A stretch of 6,550 nt of DNA from the NCBI GenBank assembly GCA_021773655.1, contig JAJFJX010000160.1, forward strand, positions 1-6,550. The letters are read 5' to 3'. Below the pieces are notes generated by a model that did no database searches, had not been told where the DNA came from, and saw only the letters and a list, made by a program, of their open reading frames with translations. This document shows positions 1-5,702 of this stretch, piece after piece. Positions within the stretch are counted from its first letter, which is position 1. Every line of letters begins with the position of its first letter. Source of the stretch: Panacagrimonas sp. Lineage in GTDB: Bacteria; Pseudomonadota; Gammaproteobacteria; Nevskiales; Nevskiaceae. A program made the translations under genes and the position numbers.

Positions 1-592
<592 letters not shown>

Positions 593-637
593 CGATCAGG
601 TCCTCCGCCCATTTCTTTGTTGCAACCAGGTTGAAGC

Positions 638-665
638 TGTATATCACCGGCTTGACGATTCGCAA
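638..665 (-). promoter_or_regulatory. possible clpX promoter in the clpP-clpX gap
   Basis: On the minus strand a TTGCGA element (660-665, 4 of 6 to TTGACA) is separated by 16 nt from TATACA (638-643, 4 of 6 to TATAAT). Its position, about 46 bp upstream of the clpX ATG, would allow clpX to be transcribed separately from clpP as well as by read-through. The match is modest and no experiment supports it. Confidence 0.3.
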
Positions 666-683
666 AATCGGGGCCTGAGCGCA

Positions 684-1301
684 TCAGGTCGCGGCCGCAA
701 CCGTCATACGCTTGTCGATGATCTGATCGATCAGTCCGTAGGTCTTGGCCGCCTCTGCACTCATGAAGTAATCGCGCTCCACATCGCGTTCGATCTTCTC
801 GACCGGCTGGCCGGTATGCTCGGCCATCAGCTTGTTGAGTCGTTCGCGCAGGAACAGGATTTCGCGCGCCTGGATCTCGATGTCGGTCGCCTGCCCCTGC
901 GCACCGCCCGAGGGCTGATGGATCATCACGCGTGAATGCGGCAGCGAGTAGCGCTTGCCCTTGGCGCCGGCCGAGAGCAGGAAGGCGCCCATGCTCGCGG
1001 CCTGGCCGATGCACATGGTGGCCACGTCCGGCTTGATGAAGCGCATGGTGTCGTAGATCGAAAGACCGGCGGTGATCACACCGCCCGGCGAGTTGATGTA
1101 CAGGTGGATGTCCTTGTCCGGATTCTCCGATTCCAGGAACAGCAACTGCGCCACCACCAGGTTGGCCATGTGGTCCTCGATGGGGCCGACGATGAAAATC
1201 ACCCGCTCCTTGAGCAGACGCGAGTAGATGTCGAATGCACGTTCGCCACGGGCGGTCTGCTCGACGACCATCGGCACGAGCGTGGAGGTGTGACTGGGCA
1301 T
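684..1301 (-). CDS. clpP: ATP-dependent Clp protease proteolytic subunit ClpP
   Basis: ClpP is the serine peptidase that forms the double-heptamer degradation chamber used with ClpX or ClpA in the cytoplasm. The protein is 205 residues (E. coli ClpP is 207). The full catalytic triad is visible: S103 in GQAASMGA, H128 in MIHQPSGG and D177 in VERDYFM, each exactly 8 residues before the E. coli precursor numbering. The oxyanion-region INSPGG is at 69-74. The mature N-terminus should begin around LVPMVVEQT (from L8), so the self-cleaved propeptide is only about 7 residues here, against 14 in E. coli. ATG at 1301 is the only possible start: an in-frame TGA lies 13 codons upstream with no ATG, GTG or TTG between. 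The upstream bases show no convincing Shine-Dalgarno. It sits between tig and clpX, probably in one transcript. Confidence 0.98.
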   Translation of the reverse strand: MPSHTSTLVPMVVEQTARGERAFDIYSRLLKERVIFIVGPIEDHMANLVVAQLLFLESENPDKDIHLYINSPGGVITAGLSIYDTMRFIKPDVATMCIGQAASMGAFLLSAGAKGKRYSLPHSRVMIHQPSGGAQGQATDIEIQAREILFLRERLNKLMAEHTGQPVEKIERDVERDYFMSAEAAKTYGLIDQIIDKRMTVAAAT

Positions 1302-1360
1302 ATCGGTCTGGAGTCCGGAAACGTTGGAGAAGTGGATCGTTCAGTGCACCCGGGCGCCGT

Positions 1361-2689
1361 TCAGGCGGCGGCCGGGCGCGGATTGAGCAGTTGTTCCAGG
1401 CTCATCGGCGTGTCGGTGCGCGTGGCCCGGGCCAGCAGCGCGTCCACCACCTGGTCCTCCAGCACCATGGCCTGCAGGCCCTGCATCATGTCCGGCCTGG
1501 AACGATAGAAGCTCTTGACCTGCTCGGGCTGCTCGTATTCCGAGGCCATCGAATCCAGCGCCGCCTCCACCCGATCCGGGTCGAGCTTGATCTGCTGCTG
1601 CTTGATGATTTCGCCGAGCAGCAACCCCAACAGTACCTTGCGCGCCGCGGCGCCGTGAAACAGCGGGTCGGGCAGCATCTCCACCAGCTTCTCCGGCGGC
1701 ACCTGCTGCAGGTTCATGCGCCCGACGGCCTGCTCGCGCAGCTTGGGCACCTCGGCTTCGATCAGGCTGCGCGGCACCTGCACCGGATTGCGATCAGCCA
1801 GCTGTTCCATCAACTGCGCCTTCTGGCGTCGCTGGATGGCCTTGGCCCGTTCGCTTTCGAGCGCGGTGCGTGCCTTGGCTCGCAGGGCGTCGGCCGAGTC
1901 CACACCATGGGCCTGCAGGAACTCCGCATCTTCGACCGCCGGCAGGGTCACGCCCTGCACCTGCTTGAGCGTCACCTGAAACTGCGCAGTCTTGCCCCGC
2001 AGCGGTTCGGCGCGGTAATCCTCGGGAAAATTCACCTCGGTCCCGAAGGCCTCACCTGCAACATGCCCGGCGATGGCATTCTCCAGGTCCGGCAGAAACT
2101 GGCCGGCGCCGAGTTCGATTTCGGCATCCTGGCCCTGCCCACCGGCAAAAGACTCGCCGTCGATCCTGCCGTCGAAATCGACCTTGACCACGTCTCCGCT
2201 GGCGGCAGCGCGACCGGCCTCGGACAGCGTGCGGCGGCTCTTGCGCAGGTTGTCGATCAGACGTTCGACGTCGGCCTCGGTGACATCCACCACCGGAGCC
2301 TCGATTTCCAGCGTGTCGAGCCCGCTGAGCTGGACCTCCGGATACACCTCGAAGCTGGCGGTGAACTCCAGGTCCTGGCCCGGTTGTTCGGACACGATGT
2401 TGAAGCTCGGCCGGCTGGCTGGCCGCGCACCGGTCTTGTTCACCGCTTCCGGATAGCAGATCTCGACGAGTTCCCCAACCGCTTCCATGCGGGCGCTCTG
2501 TCCATACTGCTGCTGGATGACCTTGAACGGCGCCTTGCCGGGCCTGAAGCCGGGCACCCGGGCACGCTGTGCGATCACGCGAAGTCGGTCACCGACCGCT
2601 TTTTCGACGCGCTCCTGCGGAATCTTGACGCGCAGTTCGCGCAGCAGGCCGCCGCTGTCCTGGCTTGGGGATTGGATGTCGGTTTCCAT
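1361..2689 (-). CDS. tig: trigger factor (ribosome-associated chaperone and peptidyl-prolyl isomerase)
   Basis: Trigger factor docks at the ribosomal exit tunnel and shields nascent chains. It also carries FKBP-type prolyl isomerase activity. The protein is 442 residues (E. coli 432). Seen: the N-terminal ribosome-binding domain with the signature GFRPGK at 47-52 inside RVPGFRPGKAPFKV; a central FKBP-like domain from about GDVVKVDFDGRIDGE onward to the FQVTLKQVQ strand; and a long helical C-terminal arm ending in MSLEQLL. The frame stays open 29 codons upstream of this start (ATG at 2776), but homology to the family begins at METDIQ. The ATG at 2689 has an AGGA just upstream (ACAGGATTTC before ATG), so the shorter start is chosen. 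The gene follows tRNA-Leu by 108 bp and precedes clpP by 59 bp on the same strand, linking folding with degradation. No promoter of its own is obvious. Confidence 0.98.
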   Translation of the reverse strand: METDIQSPSQDSGGLLRELRVKIPQERVEKAVGDRLRVIAQRARVPGFRPGKAPFKVIQQQYGQSARMEAVGELVEICYPEAVNKTGARPASRPSFNIVSEQPGQDLEFTASFEVYPEVQLSGLDTLEIEAPVVDVTEADVERLIDNLRKSRRTLSEAGRAAASGDVVKVDFDGRIDGESFAGGQGQDAEIELGAGQFLPDLENAIAGHVAGEAFGTEVNFPEDYRAEPLRGKTAQFQVTLKQVQGVTLPAVEDAEFLQAHGVDSADALRAKARTALESERAKAIQRRQKAQLMEQLADRNPVQVPRSLIEAEVPKLREQAVGRMNLQQVPPEKLVEMLPDPLFHGAAARKVLLGLLLGEIIKQQQIKLDPDRVEAALDSMASEYEQPEQVKSFYRSRPDMMQGLQAMVLEDQVVDALLARATRTDTPMSLEQLLNPRPAAA

Positions 2690-2797
2690 GAAATCCTGTT
2701 GTTCGTCAGGGCGTTGCTCGGACGCCGCGGTGGCCCCTGAAAACGGCCGCGTGCGTGGTGTGTCGGCCCGGGGCACCGGCGAGGAACGTCACGGGAC

Positions 2798-2882
2798 TGG
2801 TGCGAAAGGCGAGACTCGAACTCGCACGCCTTGCGGCACGGGAACCTAAATCCCGGGCGTCTACCAATTCCGCCACTTTCGC
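2798..2882 (-). tRNA. tRNA-Leu (anticodon UAG)
   Basis: A complete class II tRNA reads on the minus strand from 2882 down to the encoded CCA at 2798-2800. Acceptor arms GCGAAAG and CTTTCGC pair fully, and the discriminator is A. The anticodon stem CGGGA/TCCCG closes the loop TTTAGGT, giving anticodon TAG (reads CUA and other CUN leucine codons). The long variable arm has a GCC/GGC stem with a GCAA loop, typical of leucine tRNAs. The T arm GCGAG-TTCGAGT-CTCGC is intact. It lies just upstream of tig, and no terminator is seen between them, so some co-transcription into tig is plausible. Confidence 0.97.
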
Positions 2883-2900
2883 GAGGGCAACGGGCCGGCG

Positions 2901-2906
2901 AGTATA
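2901..2906 (-). promoter_or_regulatory. -10 element of the tRNA-Leu promoter
   Basis: On the minus strand the hexamer TATACT (5 of 6 to consensus) ends 18 nt before the first base of tRNA-Leu and is followed by a GC-rich discriminator (CGCCGGCCC). The same hexamer and a GC-rich discriminator precede tRNA-Ala in this window. No good -35 hexamer is visible at 16-18 nt spacing. A GC-rich discriminator is the known hallmark of stringently controlled stable-RNA promoters; applying that here is inference. Confidence 0.55.
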
Positions 2907-2979
2907 TCGCAGGCCAGCACCGGGCTGGCGCAGGCCGCGACCGGGGCGCCGAGGCCGTTGTCGCAGTTGCCGCCCTTCT

Positions 2980-3006
2980 TGACGTCGCTGACGTCGCTGA
3001 CCTCGC
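2980..3006. repeat. three-copy 9-bp tandem repeat upstream of the hemP promoter
   Basis: Two exact copies of TGACGTCGC (2980-2988 and 2989-2997) are followed by a third with one change, TGACCTCGC (2998-3006), and then by the palindrome GTCGAC (3007-3012). Each exact unit contains the palindrome GACGTC. The array ends about 30 bp before the -35 of the hemP promoter, in non-coding DNA between the divergent tRNA-Leu and hemP. It may be a regulator-binding array or just slippage; the sequence does not decide. Confidence 0.7.
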
Positions 3007-3036
3007 GTCGACAGATGGACCGGACCTCAAATGCAC

Positions 3037-3064
3037 TTGACTCTCATTTGCAAATGATTAGCAT
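3037..3064 (+). promoter_or_regulatory. hemP-hmuUV promoter
   Basis: A -35 hexamer TTGACT (3037-3042, 5 of 6) is separated by 16 nt from TAGCAT (3059-3064, 4 of 6 to TATAAT). Transcription would start near 3071, about 30 nt before the hemP ATG. The -10 region lies inside the Fur box, so iron-loaded Fur would block RNA polymerase. Confidence 0.6.
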
Positions 3065-3069
3065 CATCA
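3049..3069 (+). promoter_or_regulatory. Fur box (iron-dependent operator)
   Basis: The 19-mer at 3050-3068 matches 14 of 19 positions of the classical Fur consensus GATAATGATAATCATTATC. Read as 7-1-7 sites (TGATAAT-N-ATTATCA), two overlap with a 6-bp offset: 3049-3063 (11 of 14) and 3055-3069 (11 of 14). This is the layout known for two Fur dimers bound to opposite faces of the helix. The operator covers the -10 of the hemP promoter, so the heme-uptake genes should be repressed when iron is plentiful. A perfect 14-bp palindrome, TCATTTGCAAATGA (3044-3057), overlaps its left part. Confidence 0.85.
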
Positions 3070-3101
3070 TCCATCGCCTGCCCCCGTCTGTTGGAGATCC
3101 G

Positions 3102-3278
3102 ATGCAAACCGCCACCCTGAGCCTGGCCCGAACACCCGCCCCGCCGACCCGCCAGACGCAGCCGCGCCTGCGCAGCCAGGATCTGTTCCGAGATTCGAAC
3201 GAACTGATCATCGAACACCAGGGTCAGGAGTACCGCCTGCGCCTGACTCGCAACGACAAGCTGATCCTCAACAAGTAG
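3102..3278 (+). CDS. hemP: HemP/HmuP-family small heme-uptake protein
   Basis: This 58-residue protein belongs to the HemP (hemin uptake protein) family, recognised by its C-terminal half: the strand-rich segment ELIIEHQGQEYRLRLTR (34-50) followed by NDKLILNK (51-58), the family core. The first 25 residues are proline-, threonine- and arginine-rich and look disordered. Family knowledge: members are encoded at the head of heme-uptake operons, and HmuP/HemP has been shown in some proteobacteria to act as a positive regulator of heme receptor genes; the biochemical role here is inferred. The start is ATG at 3102 with GGAG at 3093-3096 and a 5-nt spacer. Longer in-frame starts are excluded because they would lie upstream of or inside the Fur-controlled promoter. 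It is the first gene of the iron-regulated unit; hmuU follows after 73 bp. Confidence 0.92.
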   Translation: MQTATLSLARTPAPPTRQTQPRLRSQDLFRDSNELIIEHQGQEYRLRLTRNDKLILNK

Positions 3279-3351
3279 GGTCACGCATCACGGTTGGCGT
3301 CCGACTCGCCGGCGTCCGACCCGGGCGCTCCGCAGACGGCACAATGGCCGG

Positions 3352-4398
3352 ATGCCGGCCCGCGCCACACGTTTCCGAACCCTCGCCATATTCGGCGCGC
3401 TGTTGACGATGCTGCTGCTTTCGGGGCTGTCGGGCCTGGTCCTGGGCACCGTGCCGCTGGACCTGTCGGACGCCATCGCGGCGCTGCTGCCGGTCGCCCG
3501 CACTGAAGAGACTGCGCTGGCGAGCAGCCTGGTCCGCGACCTGCGAGCACCGCGCGTCGTGCTCGCGCTGGCCGTCGGCGCGGCGCTGGCCAGTGCCGGC
3601 GCTGCGATGCAGGGCCTGTTCCGCAATCCGCTGGCCGACCCCGGACTGATCGGAGTCTCCAGCGGCAGCGCGCTGGCGGCGGTGGCGATGATGGTCGCCG
3701 GCAGCGCACTGGAACTGCCGGCAGGCGCCCTGCCCTACGCGGTGCCCCTGGCCGCGTTTACCGGCGGTGTCATCGCTGCCTGGCTGGCCGTTCGACTGGC
3801 CGTGCATGACGGCCACACCGGCACCGCCACCCTGCTGCTGGCCGGCTTGGCCATCAACGCCATCGCCGGTGCCGGCATCGGACTGCTGACCCAGCAGGCC
3901 GGAGACGCAGCGCTGCGCGACGCCCTGTTCTGGCTGTTCGGTTCGCTGGGCAAGGCCGGCTGGGGGGAACTGACCGTGTGCGTGCCGCCCCTGCTGCTGA
4001 TCGTGCTGTGGCTGCCACGCCATGCCGGGGCACTCAACGCACTGTTGCTGGGGGCGTCCGAAGCCGCCCACCTGGGCGTGGACGTGGAACGCTTCAAGCG
4101 TCGCCTGCTGCTCGGCGTGGTGCTTGCGGTGGCCCTGAGCGTGGCCCTGGCCGGATTGATCGGATTCGTCGGACTGATCGTGCCGCACCTGATGCGCCTG
4201 TTGCTGGGTCCGGACCATCGCCTGATCCTGCCCGCCTCGGCGCTGGCCGGCGCCACCCTGCTGACGCTGGCAGACCTCGCGGCCAGGACGCTGCTGAGCC
4301 CGGCGGAGATTCCGGTGGGCGTTCTCACCGCACTGATCGGCGGACCGTTCTTCCTGGCACTGCTGGTAAACCTGCGCGGGCGCACCGGGGGCTGGTGA
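3352..4398 (+). CDS. hmuU: heme ABC transporter permease, FecCD family (HmuU-like)
   Basis: This is an inner-membrane permease of the FecCD family (BtuC/FhuB/HmuU type), 348 residues, the normal family length, and mostly hydrophobic. Members of this family usually have about ten membrane helices and form a dimer with two ATPase subunits. Seen: an N-terminal membrane segment (about 11-33), the conserved RDLRAPR (62-68), then GAAMQGLFRNPLADPGLIG (83-101), the cytoplasmic coupling region GLIGFVGLIVPHLMR (268-282) followed by GPDHR (286-290), and the C-terminal EIPVGVLTALIGGPFF. Heme as substrate is inferred from hemP upstream, the Fur box and the HmuV-type ATPase; a siderophore or cobalamin substrate cannot be excluded from the permease alone. 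The start at 3352 lacks a clear Shine-Dalgarno; an ATG at 3344 is out of frame. The stop lies 2 bp before hmuV. The periplasmic binding protein gene is not next to it. Confidence 0.9.
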   Translation: MPARATRFRTLAIFGALLTMLLLSGLSGLVLGTVPLDLSDAIAALLPVARTEETALASSLVRDLRAPRVVLALAVGAALASAGAAMQGLFRNPLADPGLIGVSSGSALAAVAMMVAGSALELPAGALPYAVPLAAFTGGVIAAWLAVRLAVHDGHTGTATLLLAGLAINAIAGAGIGLLTQQAGDAALRDALFWLFGSLGKAGWGELTVCVPPLLLIVLWLPRHAGALNALLLGASEAAHLGVDVERFKRRLLLGVVLAVALSVALAGLIGFVGLIVPHLMRLLLGPDHRLILPASALAGATLLTLADLAARTLLSPAEIPVGVLTALIGGPFFLALLVNLRGRTGGW

Positions 4399-4400
4399 GC

Positions 4401-5189
4401 ATGCTGCGCGCCTGCGGACTGGGCTTGTTGCGCGGCACCCGCAAGGTGCTGGATGAGGTCGATCTGCGCCTGGATGCCGGCCGGATGCTGGCCGTGCTCG
4501 GGCCCAATGGCGCGGGCAAGAGCAGCCTGCTCAGGGTGCTGTCAGGTGAATGGCCGCCCAGCACCGGGCAGGTCCGATTCATGGACAGGCCACTGGCACA
4601 GTGGTCCAGCCTGGCGCTCGCCCGACAGCGTGCCCTGCTGGCGCAGACCGAGTCGCTGCGCTTCGGCTTTCGCGTCGAGGAAGTGGTGGCCATGGGGCGC
4701 CTGCCCTGGACCGGCCAGCCGCCCGTGGCCGTCGAACACATCTGCGCGCAGGCACTGACAATGGCGGGCGTGGCGGACCTGCATGGACGGATCTACACCG
4801 AACTGTCGGCGGGCGAGCGGGCACGAGTGCAACTGGCGCGGGTGGTGGCCCAGATCTGGGATGCGCCGGCTCCTCGCCTGCTGCTGCTGGACGAACCCAC
4901 CGCCAGCCTGGACCTGGCGCATCAGCACCAGGTGCTGACGGCACTCAAGGGCCTCGCCCGACTCGGCGTGGGCATCGTCCTGGTTCTGCATGATCTGAAC
5001 CTGGCACTGCGCTACGTCGATGAGGCCCTGCTGCTGGCCGGAGGTCGGGTGCACTCCCAGGGGCCGGTCGACGAGGTGCTCACCCCACCGAACATCGAAG
5101 CGGTCTACGGCATCGCGGTGGACCGCCTGCAGCATGCCGGCGACCCGCATGGCTGGATTGCACCGCGACCGCGCGGCGGCCCCTTCTGA
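4401..5189 (+). CDS. hmuV: heme ABC transporter ATP-binding protein (HmuV-like)
   Basis: This is the cytoplasmic ATPase that powers heme import through the HmuU dimer, 262 residues, the usual size. Motifs in order: Walker A GPNGAGKSS at 34-42, Q-loop glutamine Q82, the HmuV-like VEEVVAMGR near 92-100, ABC signature LSAGERARVQLAR at 135-147, Walker B RLLLLDEP at 159-166 with catalytic E165, D-loop SLD at 169-171, and switch histidine H197 in LHDLN. The segment LDLAHQHQVL (170-179) is characteristic of HmuV proteins. The signature has alanine where LSGGE is most common. The start choice is ATG 4401, with a G-run (4387-4391) 9 nt upstream. GTG 4395 is in frame and overlaps the hmuU stop by 4 nt, but its spacing to that G-run is only 3 nt. 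Either way the gene is translationally coupled to hmuU. No terminator is visible after it. Confidence 0.92.
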   Translation: MLRACGLGLLRGTRKVLDEVDLRLDAGRMLAVLGPNGAGKSSLLRVLSGEWPPSTGQVRFMDRPLAQWSSLALARQRALLAQTESLRFGFRVEEVVAMGRLPWTGQPPVAVEHICAQALTMAGVADLHGRIYTELSAGERARVQLARVVAQIWDAPAPRLLLLDEPTASLDLAHQHQVLTALKGLARLGVGIVLVLHDLNLALRYVDEALLLAGGRVHSQGPVDEVLTPPNIEAVYGIAVDRLQHAGDPHGWIAPRPRGGPF

Positions 5190-5247
5190 AAACGCCTGGC
5201 CGGCCCCGGATCGCCATCGAACGCGCACGAAATTTGTTCGCCACCCG

Positions 5248-5276
5248 TTGTCGGGCCGACAGCCTGTCGCTATACT
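5248..5276 (+). promoter_or_regulatory. promoter of the tRNA-Ala / tRNA-Glu operon
   Basis: A -35 element TTGTCG (5248-5253, 4 of 6) and a -10 element TATACT (5271-5276, 5 of 6) are separated by an ideal 17 nt, and the -10 ends 14 nt before tRNA-Ala. The discriminator GCGCGCC is strongly GC-rich, a feature known from promoters repressed by ppGpp/DksA; such control here is inferred. Confidence 0.75.
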
Positions 5277-5290
5277 GCGCGCCCTTTCGA

Positions 5291-5366
<76 letters not shown>

Positions 5367-5432
5367 AGGTTTTCCTGCAGCTCCTGCCTTGAATGCCGAG
5401 TCGTCCGGCCATTCGACGCGGAACCTGCCTGC

Positions 5433-5462
5433 AAACTGCTTCAAACCGTCTCAAACTGCCTC
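5433..5462 (+). repeat. three imperfect 10-bp repeats abutting the 5' end of tRNA-Glu
   Basis: Three consecutive 10-mers, AAACTGCTTC (5433-5442), AAACCGTCTC (5443-5452) and AAACTGCCTC (5453-5462), share the frame AAAC-----C and end exactly at the base before tRNA-Glu. They fill the last part of the 96-nt spacer between the two tRNAs. In RNA they would be the leader removed by RNase P. No function is established from sequence. Confidence 0.6.
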
Positions 5463-5538
5463 GTTCCCATCGTCTAGAGGCCTAGGACACCTCCCTTTCA
5501 CGGAGGCGACCGGGGTTCGAATCCCCGTGGGAACGCCA
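5463..5538 (+). tRNA. tRNA-Glu (anticodon UUC)
   Basis: A complete 76-nt tRNA with encoded CCA (5536-5538) and discriminator G. The acceptor stem GTTCCCA/TGGGAAC pairs fully. The anticodon stem CCTCC/GGAGG closes the loop CTTTCAC, giving anticodon TTC (reads GAA and GAG). The T arm CGGGG-TTCGAAT-CCCCG is intact. It lies 96 nt after tRNA-Ala with no promoter of its own evident, so it probably derives from the same precursor. Besides protein synthesis, charged tRNA-Glu is the precursor for heme synthesis by the C5 pathway in gammaproteobacteria. Confidence 0.98.
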
Positions 5539-5553
5539 TTGATTCATGGATTG

Positions 5554-5579
5554 AGCCCGCTGCCCGTGCGGGCTTTTTT
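5554..5579 (+). terminator. intrinsic terminator of the tRNA-Ala/Glu operon
   Basis: A perfect 7-bp stem (AGCCCGC at 5554-5560 with GCGGGCT at 5568-5574), a 7-nt loop (TGCCCGT) and a run of six T (5574-5579), starting 16 nt after tRNA-Glu. This is a textbook Rho-independent terminator on the plus strand and separates the tRNA operon from the following gene. Confidence 0.92.
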
Positions 5580-5662
5580 GTGCCCCCCGATGGTTCGTGA
5601 CGCAGGTCCCGGTCGGATCCGCAGTGACTTGGCCAACGGCGCCGCGCATCGGAACCGGCCCC

Positions 5663-5668
5663 TATACT
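5663..5668 (+). promoter_or_regulatory. possible -10 element of the 131-aa protein gene
   Basis: TATACT (5 of 6) lies 34 bp before the GTG start at 5703, leaving a leader of about 25-30 nt that includes the ribosome binding site GGGAG (5691-5695). No recognisable -35 is present at 16-18 nt. The terminator upstream means the gene needs its own promoter, which makes this the best candidate. Confidence 0.4.
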
Positions 5669-5702
5669 TCCGGCGTCCGCCGTCTGCGCCGGGAGCCACT
5701 CC

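Noticed and set aside
1235..2740. A 501-codon open frame on the plus strand antisense to tig
   Set aside because: The opposite strand is an unmistakable trigger factor gene. The plus frame is histidine-, arginine- and leucine-rich shadow translation, expected in high-GC DNA, with no domain or start signal.
2690..2776. 29-residue N-terminal extension of trigger factor
   Set aside because: No family similarity in the extension; the ATG at 2689 has an AGGA just upstream and gives the normal length.
2958..3101. Longer HemP starting at 2958
   Set aside because: The extension would run through the tandem repeat, promoter and Fur box. The start at 3102 has a proper ribosome binding site and matches the family length.
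3268..4218. A 316-codon minus-strand open frame opposite hmuU
   Set aside because: Its translation is glutamine-, glycine- and arginine-rich low complexity caused by the reverse complement of leucine/alanine codons of the permease; no ribosome binding site or family resemblance.
3978..4400. N-terminal extension of HmuV by about 140 codons into hmuU
   Set aside because: The frame is open by chance, but it would overlap most of the permease C-terminal half and the extra sequence is arginine/proline-rich shadow. ATP-binding family homology begins at about 4401.
5463..5702. Integration site for a mobile element at tRNA-Glu
   Set aside because: tRNA 3' ends are common attachment sites, but no integrase, no duplicated tRNA end and no change of base composition are visible in the window.
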